DNA of 64,000 bases from Methylorubrum populi. Its GTDB lineage: Bacteria; Pseudomonadota; Alphaproteobacteria; Rhizobiales; Beijerinckiaceae. The position numbers were made by a program, and so were the translations under genes. Of this stretch, positions 1-11,446 are shown in pieces. Each line of letters opens with the position of its first letter. Position 1 is the first letter of the stretch. The stretch spans positions 693,961 through 757,960 of the forward strand of contig JAQIIU010000003.1 of NCBI GenBank assembly GCA_036946625.1. The letters run 5' to 3'. Below the pieces are notes generated by a model. That model saw nothing but the letters and a program-made list of their open reading frames with translations, searched no databases and was not told where the DNA came from.

Positions 1-303
1 CCGCGGCGAGCCGCGCGGGGCGAAGCCGAAGCGCTCGCAATCGTAGCGCGGCATCGACATCTGCATCATCTCGACCGCGCAGCAGGCGAGCCCGAAGGTC
101 ATCCACATCAGCGAGCCGGTGCGGGCCCAGTTGATGAGCTCGTCGGCGGATGTGACGAGGAAGCCGCGGTCGGCCAGTTCGCTGTCGATCGACAGGAAGG
201 TCGGGTCGTTCGCGCCGATCGGGCGTCCGGTCGCGGGATCGATGATGCCCTTCGGGGCCGGCGCGATCTCGGGCGCGCGGGAGAGGGTCGGAGTCAGGGC
301 CAT
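1..303 (-). CDS. nuoB: NADH-quinone oxidoreductase subunit B (NuoB), N-terminal part, cut by window edge
   Basis: NuoB is the complex I peripheral-arm subunit that carries the terminal 4Fe-4S cluster N2, which passes electrons to quinone. The 101 codons visible read [17 protein letters not shown] and continue into the conserved segment [16 protein letters not shown], where the paired cysteines are cluster N2 ligands, then [17 protein letters not shown] at the window edge. The remainder lies beyond base 1. The ATG at 303-301 follows the nuoA stop by 52 bases on the same strand, the usual nuoA-nuoB order, so the two are probably co-transcribed. Confidence 0.95.
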   Translation of the reverse strand, partial: MALTPTLSRAPEIAPAPKGIIDPATGRPIGANDPTFLSIDSELADRGFLVTSADELINWARTGSLMWMTFGLACCAVEMMQMSMPRYDCERFGFAPRGSPR

Positions 304-355
304 GTCTGCCTCTGAGCGAGAGCGGAAGGGAAGCGACGCGGAAGCGGCCCGCGCC

Positions 356-721
356 TCAGTCCCATTCGAGGGCGCCCTTGCGCCACTCGTAGACGAAGCC
401 GACGGTGAGGACGCCGAGGAAGGCCATCATCGACCAGAAGCCGAACCAGCCGAGCTCCCCGAAGGTGATCGCCCAGGGGAACAGGAAGGCGACTTCGAGA
501 TCGAAGATGATGAACAGGATCGCCACGAGGTAGAAGCGCACGTCGAACTTCATGCGCGCATCGTCGAAGGCGTTGAAGCCGCATTCGTAGGCCGAGAGCT
601 TTTCCGGATCGGGGCTCGAATAGGCCACGACGAAGGGTGCGATCAGCAGCGCCGCCGCGATGAACAGCGACACCCCGATGAACACGATGAGCGGCAGGTA
701 GTCTGCCAGCAGGCCGGTCAT
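356..721 (-). CDS. nuoA: NADH-quinone oxidoreductase subunit A (NuoA)
   Basis: A small membrane subunit of proton-pumping complex I. The 121-residue product has three hydrophobic helices (about residues 8-30, 62-85 and 91-112) and the family signature YECGF near residue 45 followed by [16 protein letters not shown]. The ATG at 721-719 was chosen over upstream in-frame codons because it begins the conserved helix ([11 protein letters not shown]) and has GAGAGG about 6 bases upstream. It is the first gene of a nuo operon running leftward out of the window. Confidence 0.95.
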   Translation of the reverse strand: MTGLLADYLPLIVFIGVSLFIAAALLIAPFVVAYSSPDPEKLSAYECGFNAFDDARMKFDVRFYLVAILFIIFDLEVAFLFPWAITFGELGWFGFWSMMAFLGVLTVGFVYEWRKGALEWD

Positions 722-1345
722 ACCGCACCTCTCGTATGGTTGCGCGTGAGGATCATGGAAGACGGCCCTCGCGACGGTTTCCGGCACGCGGAATCCCTCG
801 GGTGGAATTCCTCCAATGCCAGACTGAGCGCGGGCGAGGCTTAGACGAGCCCCCCCGGCGAAACAAGGGTATTGCGCGTCGCACAATCACCGCATCGGCT
901 GACAGGCGGACACTTTCTTGCACTTGGCCTTGCCCTCGGCGTTGCCCTTGGGCCTTGCCCTTGGCACGGGACGGAGTGGCGCAGCCCTGACGGCATGCGG
1001 CGGGCAGGATCTTCATCCATGTCTCCCGGTTGCGGCTGGGACGCAAAGCACGCATCCGCTCAGGGACGCAGGCCAAAAATGTCCGATGTGCGCGGTGTCG
1101 CCGGGAGCGCTTCACGGCGCTTGCGTGGGCTCAGGGCGGCGTCGCTTCGAGAGACGCCGGGCTGCCGGCTCGGGTTTTTCGCGCGGGCCCTGGTCCCCGG
1201 AGCCGCGAGGCCGCTCCCTGTCAGGCCTCCGTTCTCCGTCGCCGAACCGTCGCATTTCGCGCTTCCGCTGCTTGACAGCCCAGGGCGCCACACCTAAACC
1301 CCGCCTCGTCGCCGACACGGGCCCAGCCGGCCGGTGACGCAGAGT
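722..1345. other. Intergenic region upstream of the nuo operon and tRNA-Asp
   Basis: A 624-base stretch without a convincing gene; reading frames here have no recognisable protein features. It must carry the leftward nuo promoter and the rightward tRNA promoter, neither of which I can place. Bases 930-964 hold three copies of TTGCCCTNGG spaced 12-13 bases apart, a short low-complexity tract. Confidence 0.6.
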
Positions 1346-1422
1346 GCGGGCGTAGCTCAGTCGGTTAGAGTGCCGGCCTGTCACGCCGGAGGTCGCGGGT
1401 TCGAGCCCCGTCGCCCGCGCCA
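1346..1422 (+). tRNA. tRNA-Asp (anticodon GTC)
   Basis: A complete cloverleaf. The acceptor arms GCGGGCG (1346-1352) and CGCCCGC (1412-1418) pair perfectly, the discriminator is G and CCA is encoded at 1420-1422. The D arm begins TAGCTCAG, the anticodon stem GCCGG/CCGGC encloses the loop with GTC, and the T arm contains GGTTCGAGCCCC. Length is 77 bases. Confidence 0.97.
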
Positions 1423-1594
1423 TGTTTCCAAGCACTTAGCATCGACTCTGCTCACCTTGCCGGACTCGTCTGGCCGGCATCGTCGGAGTTTTCGGTGCAC
1501 GTCTGTTCGCCCGCGGCGCCCGGCGGCCGTCGCCCCGATTTCGCCGCATCGGCCAGGGAAGCGAAGGCTCCTCTCGTCTCCCCTGACCCGTCCG

Positions 1595-2083
1595 ATGCCG
1601 AACCTGCGCCTTCCCGCCGCCGCGACCCTCCTCGCGTTGACGCTCGCCGGATGTGGCGGATCTCCCGTCCTCGACACGGACCTGCCGACCCTGCCGGCGA
1701 TCCTCGACGAGCAGGCGGCCGCCACGGCGATCTCGCGTTACCGCGCACAGCACGGCCTCGGCCCCGTCGCGATCGATTCGCGCCTGATCACGGCCGCCTC
1801 GTTCCAGGCGCAGGCCAATGCCAGGGCCGGGCGTCTCAGCCACGAGATCGCGGGCAGCTTCGACGGCCGCATGGCGGGCGCCGGTTTCGGCAGGCGCTAC
1901 GCCTCCGAGAACCTGAGCGCCGGCTCCGAGACCTTCGATCAGGTGTTCGCCCGCTGGAAGGCATCCCCTGAGCATAACCGCAACATGCTGATGCCCCAGC
2001 TCCGGCGCGTCGGCATCGCCCGGGTCGATGCCCCGGCGACACGCTACAAGCGGTTCTGGGCGCTGGTGATGGCCGGCGATTGA
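1595..2083 (+). CDS. CAP/SCP-domain lipoprotein
   Basis: A predicted lipoprotein of 162 residues. The N-terminus MPNLRLPAAATLLALTLAGCGGS is a lipoprotein signal with lipobox LAGC, so Cys19 should be lipidated. The rest resembles the cysteine-rich secretory/allergen V5 (CAP) fold: an N-terminal helix with ISRYRAQHGLGP, a histidine in GRLSHEIAG, the SENLSAGSETFDQVFARWKASPEHNRNML segment typical of the family, and a final strand FWALVMAG. Function in bacteria is poorly defined. I chose the start at 1595 because it gives the signal peptide directly; it lies 172 bases after tRNA-Asp. Confidence 0.85.
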   Translation: MPNLRLPAAATLLALTLAGCGGSPVLDTDLPTLPAILDEQAAATAISRYRAQHGLGPVAIDSRLITAASFQAQANARAGRLSHEIAGSFDGRMAGAGFGRRYASENLSAGSETFDQVFARWKASPEHNRNMLMPQLRRVGIARVDAPATRYKRFWALVMAGD

Positions 2084-2118
2084 GGACGGCCCGAGCCCCG
2101 AGGGCCGGGCCGCCCCCG

Positions 2119-2550
2119 TCACGGGATCTGAGCGAAGAGCGGATCGAGACGCTTCTGCGTCAGCTTGTTGTGCTGGACGCTTTTCGCGGCCTCAAGGTTG
2201 TCGCGCCTGTCGCCCACCACCACCAGGGCGACCATGCCCATCATGTAATGCGGCGCGCATTTGAAGCCGTAGACGCCCTCACGCTCGAACTTGACCACGG
2301 CCTCCTGACCGACCGTGGTCTTCACGTATTCCGCGCCCTCGGGCGCCATGCCCTTGATCGTCTCGACGTTGTGCCCCTTGTCGGCGGGCAGGAACCTGAT
2401 GCTGTCGCCGGGCTTCAGCCGCACGAGGGCCGGATCGAACACCATCACCCCGCCCGGACCGCTGTTGAGCAGCTTGACCGGGATCTCGTCGGCCGCAGCC
2501 GGCAGAGCGGCGGCGAGAGCGGCGGCAGCGATCAGCGCCCTGAAGACCAT
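2119..2550 (-). CDS. Pseudoazurin (periplasmic type I blue copper protein)
   Basis: A small periplasmic electron carrier, 143 residues with its signal peptide ([22 protein letters not shown]). The mature part has the cupredoxin copper ligands: His in DKGHNVE, then Cys, His and Met in FKCAPHYMMGM. Pseudoazurins donate electrons to denitrification reductases, cytochrome peroxidases or dehydrogenase chains; no partner gene is nearby. The ATG at 2550-2548 is preceded by GAGGAAACGAACG, a good ribosome site; an upstream in-frame ATG at 2589 lacks one. The gene is convergent with the lipoprotein gene. Confidence 0.92.
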   Translation of the reverse strand: MVFRALIAAAALAAALPAAADEIPVKLLNSGPGGVMVFDPALVRLKPGDSIRFLPADKGHNVETIKGMAPEGAEYVKTTVGQEAVVKFEREGVYGFKCAPHYMMGMVALVVVGDRRDNLEAAKSVQHNKLTQKRLDPLFAQIP

Positions 2551-2594
2551 CGTTCGTTTCCTCGGAATGATTCTTAGGATCATCGACACATATC

Positions 2595-2617
2595 GTCGAT
2601 ATTCGCGAGATATCGAC
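2595..2617. promoter_or_regulatory. Perfect inverted repeat upstream of the pseudoazurin gene
   Basis: GTCGATAT (2595-2602) and ATATCGAC (2610-2617) are exact reverse complements around a 7-base spacer that itself contains TCGCGA. The site lies 45 bases upstream of the pseudoazurin ATG in an AT-rich stretch (2575-2670) unlike the surroundings. Position and symmetry suggest an operator, but I do not recognise a known regulator's consensus. Confidence 0.45.
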
Positions 2618-2849
2618 TCTTCATCGAATCATCAAATCATCATTTACCTGCAAAATTGAATAATTATACTTCGAATCGCCCTTGCGGAAAGGCATTCCGG
2701 CGGTTGGAGGAGGCGGCCCTTTCAAACCTGCGCGGCTGCGTGTAAACGCGGGGCTTGACGATCATCCCAGATGCCTGCGCCCCTTGGCGTCGCCTTCCCA
2801 CCGGCGGTGCGCGAGGGCGAGCGCGCGCGATCAAGGTCCAAGGCGCTCA

Positions 2850-6338
<3,489 letters not shown>

Positions 6339-6414
6339 ACAGACTCCGCGTGCCGAGCCGTCCGCCCGATCCGGAGCGGGCGGCCTCGGTCCACGCGATC
6401 GAGAGCCGTTTCCC

Positions 6415-6446
6415 GGCCCGGAAGGAGTTTTCGCTCCGGCCGGGCC
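6415..6446 (+). terminator. Hairpin between carB and greA
   Basis: GGCCCGG (6415-6421) and GGAG (6424-6427) pair with CTCC (6434-6437) and CCGGGCC (6440-6446) around a short T-rich loop, followed by TCTTCATT. It fits an imperfect rho-independent terminator for carB, although the T-run is weak. Confidence 0.55.
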
Positions 6447-6467
6447 TCTTCATTGTGGCGCGAGACC

Positions 6468-6950
6468 ATGAGCATCGACAAGCTTCCCATCACGGCACGC
6501 GGCTACGCAGCCCTCGAGGAGGAGCTGAAGCAGCGCCAGCAGGTGGAACGTCCCCGGATCATCCAGGCGATCTCGGAGGCTCGGGCGCTCGGCGACCTCT
6601 CCGAGAACGCCGAGTACCACGCCGCCAAGGAGGCCCAGTCCCACAACGAGGGCCGGGTGCTGGAACTGGAGAGCATGATCGCGCGGGCCGAGATCATCGA
6701 CACCTCGAAGCTGTCCGGCGCCAAGATCAAGTTCGGCGCCCGGGTGAAGCTCGTGGACGAGGACACCGAGGAGGAGAAGACCTACCAGCTCGTCGGCGAG
6801 CCGGAGGCGGACGTGCGCGAGGGCCGCGTCTCGATCTCCTCGCCCATCGCCCGCGCCCTGATCGGCAAGGGCGTCGGCGACACGGTGGAGGTGACGACGC
6901 CGGGCGGCGGCAAGTCCTACGAGGTCGTCGCCATCGAGTGGGGAGCCTGA
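6468..6950 (+). CDS. greA: Transcription elongation factor GreA
   Basis: GreA rescues backtracked RNA polymerase by stimulating transcript cleavage. The 160-residue protein has the N-terminal coiled coil ([18 protein letters not shown]) with the tip region [19 protein letters not shown], which holds the acidic residues that act in the polymerase secondary channel, followed by the FKBP-like C-terminal domain ending YEVVAIEW. The length matches the family. ATG 6468 gives the usual MSIDKLPIT start. The next gene begins 4 bases after the stop. Confidence 0.96.
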   Translation: MSIDKLPITARGYAALEEELKQRQQVERPRIIQAISEARALGDLSENAEYHAAKEAQSHNEGRVLELESMIARAEIIDTSKLSGAKIKFGARVKLVDEDTEEEKTYQLVGEPEADVREGRVSISSPIARALIGKGVGDTVEVTTPGGGKSYEVVAIEWGA

Positions 6951-6954
6951 CCCG

Positions 6955-7449
6955 TTGCGCGCCCTCGGCCTCGCGGCCCTGATCGGCCTCCTCGCCGGGG
7001 CCGCTCCTGCCCCGGCGCAGGATTTCGACCGGGTCGGCGGCGTGGCCGTCGACGTGCGCCCGCTTCGGGCCTATGCCCGCGGCCCGCAGGCGGAAGCCCT
7101 GCGGGCGGACCTGACCGAGGCCCTGCGGCGCAGCTTCGCCGACCGCATCGTTCGCGGCGGCCCGACGCTCGTCGTGCGGGTGAGCGGTCTCACGCTCAAT
7201 CCCTATGCCGGCGGCGAGGGCGTCGGCCGCGGCGGCAGCCTCGGAGGCGGCGGCGCGACCGACTACCTCGACGGCGAGGCTCTGCTGGTGGGGCGTGGGG
7301 GCGAGATCCTCGCGCGCCATCCCCAGCTCTCGGCCCTGCCCGCGAGTTCCGGCGGCGCGTGGTTCGATCCGGCCTCCGAGCGGCGCCGGCTCGCGGCGCT
7401 CGCCGAGCACTACGCGCAGTGGCTGCGGCGGATGCTCCCGGCACGTTAG
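6955..7449 (+). CDS. Small exported protein of unknown function
   Basis: A 164-residue protein that starts with TTG 4 bases after greA, suggesting translational coupling. The first 21 residues (MRALGLAALIGLLAGAAPAPAQ) are a signal peptide with a likely cleavage after APA or AQ. The mature part has mixed alpha/beta character and a glycine-rich loop (GGEGVGRGGSLGGGG, around residues 85-99). No catalytic motif or named family was recognised. A role in the periplasm is inferred from the signal only. Confidence 0.7.
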   Translation: MRALGLAALIGLLAGAAPAPAQDFDRVGGVAVDVRPLRAYARGPQAEALRADLTEALRRSFADRIVRGGPTLVVRVSGLTLNPYAGGEGVGRGGSLGGGGATDYLDGEALLVGRGGEILARHPQLSALPASSGGAWFDPASERRRLAALAEHYAQWLRRMLPAR

Positions 7450-7450
7450 A

Positions 7451-7563
7451 GCATCGTCCCGAAAGCCGGTTGCCGGCTTTCGGGAAAAGACGATGCGAAA
7501 TCGGGAATCGAGAGCACCGTTCTGGATCCGATATCCAGCACAGGTGCTCTCGACCCGATTTCG
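7451..7563. repeat. Two adjacent long inverted repeats (intergenic palindromic element / terminator)
   Basis: First palindrome: GCATCGTC (7451-7458) with GACGATGC (7489-7496) enclosing CCCGAAAGCCGG (7458-7469) and CCGGCTTTCGGG (7473-7484) around a TTG loop. Second palindrome: AAATCGGG plus TCGAGAGCACC (from about 7498) matched by GGTGCTCTCGA plus CCCGATTT (ending about 7563). The first could terminate the greA operon. The pair looks like a dispersed intergenic repeat of this bacterial group. Confidence 0.7.
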
Positions 7564-7586
7564 CGATGGCGGGAGGTTTGCGTCGC

Positions 7587-8690
7587 GTGAACGAGACAGG
7601 GCCTGTGACGGCGGACGCCAGCGTGCCGCCGGATCTCGCGCATGCCCGTGCCTGGATCGTCACGGACGGCAAGGCGGGCGACGAGAACCAGTGCATCGGC
7701 ATCGCCGAGGCCTTGGGCGTCGCCTGCGAGACGCGCAGGATTCCCGCAGGGCGGCCCCTGACCTGGATGGCGCCCTGGGGTCCGATCGACCCCCGCGACG
7801 CACCGGGCCGGGCCGGCGGCCTGCTGGCGGGCCCGCTGCCCGATCTCCTGATCGCCTCCGGGCGGCGGGCCGTGCCCTATCTGCGCGCCGTGCGCCGCGC
7901 CTCGGGCCAGCGCACCTTCACCGCCTTCCTCAAGGACCCGCGCACCGGCCACGACACCGCGGATTTCATCTGGGTTCCCGACTACGACGACCTGCGCGGG
8001 CCCAACGTCTTCACCACCCTGACCGCCCCCCACCCGGTCTCCCGCGCCCGGCTCGACGCCGCCCGCACGACGCCCGACCCGCGGCTCGCCAGCCTGCCCT
8101 GGCCGCGCATCGCCGTGCTGATCGGCGGGGACAGCCGGCACCTGCGCTACCGCAAGGCCGACATGCGCCGGCTCGTGCGCGACCTGACCAAGCTCGCCGA
8201 CGGCGGCTGCTCGCTGATGCTGACGGTTTCCCGGCGCACCCCGCCGGCCCTGCGCACGGCGCTGGAGAACCTCGCGAGGGAGAAGGGCGGCTTCTTCTGG
8301 GACGGCAGCGGGGACAACCCCTACGTCGGCATGCTGGCGATCGCCGACCACATCGTCGTCACGTCCGATTCGGCCAACATGGTGGGCGAGGCGGCGAGCA
8401 CCGGCGTGCCCCTCCTGCTGTTCGACCTGCCGCGCACCTATATCCGGCACAGGCGGATGTTCGCGGGCCTTGCCATGGCCGGCGCGCTGAAGCCCTTCAT
8501 CGGCCGCCTGGAGGCCCTGCGCTACGCCCCGATCGACGCGACGCCGACGATCGCCGCGGCCCTGGCCGAGGCCTACGGACGGCACCGGAAGCGCGCCGCG
8601 ACGGGGACGCGGACGGAGGCGGTCCAAGCCGCACCCGGCGAGCCGCCTTCCGCGCCGGCCTCGGCACAGCCCCCGCGCGGGCCATTCTGA
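7587..8690 (+). CDS. ELM1/GtrOC1-family protein (mitochondrial fission ELM1-like)
   Basis: A 367-residue protein of the ELM1 (DUF1022) family, a glycosyltransferase-B-like fold. Support comes from the N-terminal AWIVTDGKAGDENQCIGIAEALG, the central SGRRAVPYLRAVRRAS and FLKDPRTG, and the C-terminal VTSDSANMVGEAASTGVPLLLFDLP, which resembles a nucleotide-sugar site. Bacterial members are uncharacterised; a role in envelope glycan synthesis is only inference. GTG 7587 is preferred because GGGAGG lies 10 bases upstream; ATG 7566 is the alternative. The tail after residue 330 is rich in Pro and Ala and probably disordered. Confidence 0.8.
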   Translation: MNETGPVTADASVPPDLAHARAWIVTDGKAGDENQCIGIAEALGVACETRRIPAGRPLTWMAPWGPIDPRDAPGRAGGLLAGPLPDLLIASGRRAVPYLRAVRRASGQRTFTAFLKDPRTGHDTADFIWVPDYDDLRGPNVFTTLTAPHPVSRARLDAARTTPDPRLASLPWPRIAVLIGGDSRHLRYRKADMRRLVRDLTKLADGGCSLMLTVSRRTPPALRTALENLAREKGGFFWDGSGDNPYVGMLAIADHIVVTSDSANMVGEAASTGVPLLLFDLPRTYIRHRRMFAGLAMAGALKPFIGRLEALRYAPIDATPTIAAALAEAYGRHRKRAATGTRTEAVQAAPGEPPSAPASAQPPRGPF

Positions 8691-8845
8691 GGCGGCGGCC
8701 GACGAAGACGGGGTGTTTTCACGCGCTCCGGTCTTCGGAAGGAAATGTTTGCCCGCGCCGTGCAGGATCGGGCACGACGGGACACAGGACGAGAGAACGG
8801 CCGGCTCCGGGAGACCGTGGCCGCCGCGGACAGGAGACGGCACAG

Positions 8846-9820
8846 ATGGCGCACACCCATGCGAGGCTCGTGATCATCGGCTCGGGGCCGGCCGGGTACA
8901 CCGCCGCGATCTACGCCGCCCGCGCCATGGTCGAGCCCCTGCTGATCTCGGGCTTCCAGCCCGGCGGCCAGCTCATGATCACCACCGACGTCGAGAACTA
9001 TCCGGGCTTCGCGCAAGCCATCCAGGGCCCCTGGCTGATGGAGCAGATGCGGCTCCAGGCCGAGCATGTCGGCACGAAGATCGTCTCGGAGTACATCACG
9101 AAGGTCGACCTCAAGGTGCGCCCGTTCCGGCTGGAGGCCGATTCCGGCGAGACCTACACCTGCGACGCGCTGATCGTCGCCACCGGCGCCCAGGCGAAGT
9201 GGCTCGGGCTGCCCTCGGAGGCGAAGTTCCAGGGCTTCGGCGTCTCGGCCTGCGCCACCTGTGACGGATTCTTCTTCCGCGGCAAGGACGTGACGGTGGT
9301 GGGCGGCGGCAACACCGCGGTCGAGGAGGCGCTGTATCTGGCCAACCTCGCCAAGTCCGTCACCGTGATTCACCGCCGGGGCGAGTTCCGGGCCGAGCGC
9401 ATCCTGCAGGAGCGGCTGTTCAAGCACGCGAACGTCTCGGTGAAATGGCACCACGCGATCGAGGAGATCCGCGGCTCCGACACACCGCCCTCGGTCACGC
9501 ATCTGCGCCTGAAGGATCTGCGCTCCGGCGAGATCGTCGAGCAGCCCACCGACGGCCTGTTCGTGGCGATCGGACACCAGCCCGCCACCGCGATCTTCGA
9601 GGGCCAGTTGCCCATGCGCCACGGCGGCTACATCGCGGTGGCGCCGGGCACCACCGCGACGGATATCCCGGGTGTGTTCGCGGCGGGCGACGTCACCGAC
9701 GACGTCTACCGCCAGGCGATCACCGCGGCGGGCATGGGCTGCATGGCCGCGCTGGAGGCGGAGAAGTTCCTGGCCAACCTCGATGTCGGCGAGAGCCCGG
9801 CCAAGGCGGCGGCCGAGTAG
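8846..9820 (+). CDS. trxB: Thioredoxin-disulfide reductase
   Basis: An FAD enzyme that reduces thioredoxin with NADPH. The 324-residue protein has the FAD-binding GSGPAGYTAAIYAAR (from residue 12), the redox-active CATC motif in SACATCDGFF (about residue 135), the NADPH Rossmann motif VVGGGNTAVEEALYL, and the C-terminal FAD segment GVFAAGDVTDDVYRQAITAAGMG. AGGAG lies upstream of ATG 8846. It neighbours a LysR regulator, an arrangement known for LsrB/VtlR in rhizobia and Brucella. Confidence 0.97.
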   Translation: MAHTHARLVIIGSGPAGYTAAIYAARAMVEPLLISGFQPGGQLMITTDVENYPGFAQAIQGPWLMEQMRLQAEHVGTKIVSEYITKVDLKVRPFRLEADSGETYTCDALIVATGAQAKWLGLPSEAKFQGFGVSACATCDGFFFRGKDVTVVGGGNTAVEEALYLANLAKSVTVIHRRGEFRAERILQERLFKHANVSVKWHHAIEEIRGSDTPPSVTHLRLKDLRSGEIVEQPTDGLFVAIGHQPATAIFEGQLPMRHGGYIAVAPGTTATDIPGVFAAGDVTDDVYRQAITAAGMGCMAALEAEKFLANLDVGESPAKAAAE

Positions 9821-9929
9821 GCCGCCTCTCGCCACACCCCGCCGCGCTGTCGGAGCGCGGATGCCGGCCCGGCGATCGGGCGTTATGCGAAGCGTTGCAA
9901 ATACTGTTTCGGAAGCAAGTACTGTTTCA

Positions 9930-10147
9930 GAGCCTGTTTGGCTGCAGTGATCCCATCTCGCCCCTCATCCTGAGGTGCCGCGTGAGCGGCCTCGAAGGAT
10001 CCTCCAGATCCCGCGCGATTCCTGGAGCCCCCTTCGAGGCCTCCGCTGCGCTCCGGCACCTCAGGATGAGGGTTCAGGATGGGAGTAGGACCTTCCTCTC
10101 GCCTTGCCGTTGCCTGACGAAGACACGGCGGCCGGTCAAACAGGCTC
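9930..10147. mobile_element. MITE-like non-autonomous element with IS5-type ends
   Basis: A 218-bp segment bounded by the perfect 11-bp inverted repeats GAGCCTGTTTG (9930-9940) and CAAACAGGCTC (10137-10147), with TCA on both outer sides (9927-9929 and 10148-10150) as a possible 3-bp target duplication. The same terminal sequence bounds the IS5-like element at 26253-26958. It holds no transposase gene. Its core is the palindromic repeat listed separately. It sits in the trxB to LysR spacer. Confidence 0.65.
9963..10071. repeat. REP-like palindrome inside the MITE
   Basis: CCTCATCCTGAGGTGCCG (9963-9980) returns as CGGCACCTCAGGATGAGG (10054-10071). The inner arms GGCCTCGAAGG and CCTTCGAGGCC also pair, as do CTCCAG and CTGGAG. 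The transcript could form one long cruciform-like hairpin. Very similar palindromes are scattered through Bradyrhizobium and Methylobacterium genomes. Confidence 0.7.
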
Positions 10148-10439
10148 TCAGAAGAATGTCCGTCCCGCCATCGTGTCGGAGGCTCGGACCGATGCGGGAC
10201 GGGCCTTCTCGGCGCGCTTCGAAACGTCGTTCGACGCGCATTTCCCTGTTGACGATCGGTATGACGCAACCAAATCGCAAGCTTGTCGTCCTAGCCTGAA
10301 CGTTGCGGGAGCCGGCTGGTTTCGCGAGAAGGCCTTTCGCCGGGCACGGCGGGAGCGCACAGGCTTTTCGTCGTGCAACGCCCAGGGGTCGCGGGTCCTT
10401 TCCGTGACGGGCCGACCTCGGCGGGCGGGAGTGACGGCC

Positions 10440-11330
10440 TTGGATTGGGACAAGATCCGGATTTTCCTCAACGTCGCGGAGGCCGGCAGCTTCACGCGGG
10501 CGGGCGACGACATCGGCCTGAGCCAGTCGGCGGTGAGCCGGCAGATCAGCGCCCTGGAGCGGGAACTGAAGGCGCCGCTGTTCCACCGCCACGCCCGCGG
10601 CCTGATCCTCACCGAGCAGGGCGACCTGCTGTTCCGTGCCGCGCGCGACATGAAGCTCCGGCTGGAGAACACCCGCGCCCGCCTCGTCGAGACGAGCGAG
10701 CGCCCCTCCGGCGACCTGCGGGTGACGACGACGGTGGGCCTGGGCACCTCCTGGCTGTCGCAGCGCGTCTCCGAATTCCTCGACCTCTATCCGGACGTGC
10801 GGATCGAGCTGGTGCTCACCAACGAGGAGCTGGACCTCGCCATGCGCGAGGCCGACATCGCCATCCGCATGCGCCGCCCCGCCCAGCCGGACCTGATCCA
10901 GCGGCGGCTGTTCACGGTGCACTATCACGCTTTCGCGAGCTCCGATTACGTCAAGCGCTTCGGCGAGCCCAAGACCATCGCCGATCTCGACGAGCACCGG
11001 CTCGTCTCGTTCGGCGGCAACGAGCCGTCCTATCTGCTCGCCACCCACTATCTCGCCAGCATCGGCCGCGAGGGCGACGACCGCCGCCCGGTCCACTTCA
11101 CGGTCAACAACATCGCCGCCCTCCACAAGGCGATGGAAGCGGGCATCGGCGTCGGCATCCTGCCGGACTACGCCGTCGACGGGAACGAGAGCCTCGTCCA
11201 GGTGCTGCGCGAGAGCGAGATGCCGACCATGGAGAGCTATCTCGTCTACGCCGAGGAGATGCGCTCGGTCGCCCGCGTCCAGGCCTTCCGCGACTTCCTC
11301 GTCAACAAGGCCCAGCGCTGGACCTACTGA
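10440..11330 (+). CDS. LysR-family transcriptional regulator, probable LsrB/VtlR ortholog
   Basis: A 296-residue LysR regulator. The winged HTH occupies residues 1-60 (DWDKIRIFLNVAEAGSFTRAG, then LSQSAVSRQISALERELKAPLFHRH) and the periplasmic-binding-like effector domain follows. TTG 10440 is chosen because GGGAG lies 8 bases upstream and MDWDKIRIF is the usual N-terminus; upstream in-frame codons lack a ribosome site. Position next to trxB points to LsrB (Sinorhizobium) or VtlR (Brucella), which control oxidative-stress and small-RNA genes. Unlike the redox-sensing LsrB described in Sinorhizobium, no cysteine is visible in this protein. The ~290 bases between the MITE and this start hold nothing else I recognise. 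Confidence 0.88.
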   Translation: MDWDKIRIFLNVAEAGSFTRAGDDIGLSQSAVSRQISALERELKAPLFHRHARGLILTEQGDLLFRAARDMKLRLENTRARLVETSERPSGDLRVTTTVGLGTSWLSQRVSEFLDLYPDVRIELVLTNEELDLAMREADIAIRMRRPAQPDLIQRRLFTVHYHAFASSDYVKRFGEPKTIADLDEHRLVSFGGNEPSYLLATHYLASIGREGDDRRPVHFTVNNIAALHKAMEAGIGVGILPDYAVDGNESLVQVLRESEMPTMESYLVYAEEMRSVARVQAFRDFLVNKAQRWTY

Positions 11331-11446
11331 AGCTTGGCCGGATGAGCGGCCGACACCCGCCCTTGTCGCGCCCCGAGTCCCTCGTCTAAGACCGGCCGAC
11401 CCCGCCGGGTGCCTCGCAACGCTTCCGGCCGACGAAGCCGGACGGC

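Noticed and set aside
872..1297. 141-codon plus-strand frame before tRNA-Asp
   Set aside because: Arg/Gly/Ala-rich without motif; overlapping frames of similar length exist on both strands, as expected of GC-rich noncoding DNA.
1346..1422. tRNA-Asp as an island attachment site
   Set aside because: Core genes follow the tRNA for about 19 kb and no duplicated tRNA 3' end or nearby integrase was seen; the broken integrase is 62 kb away.
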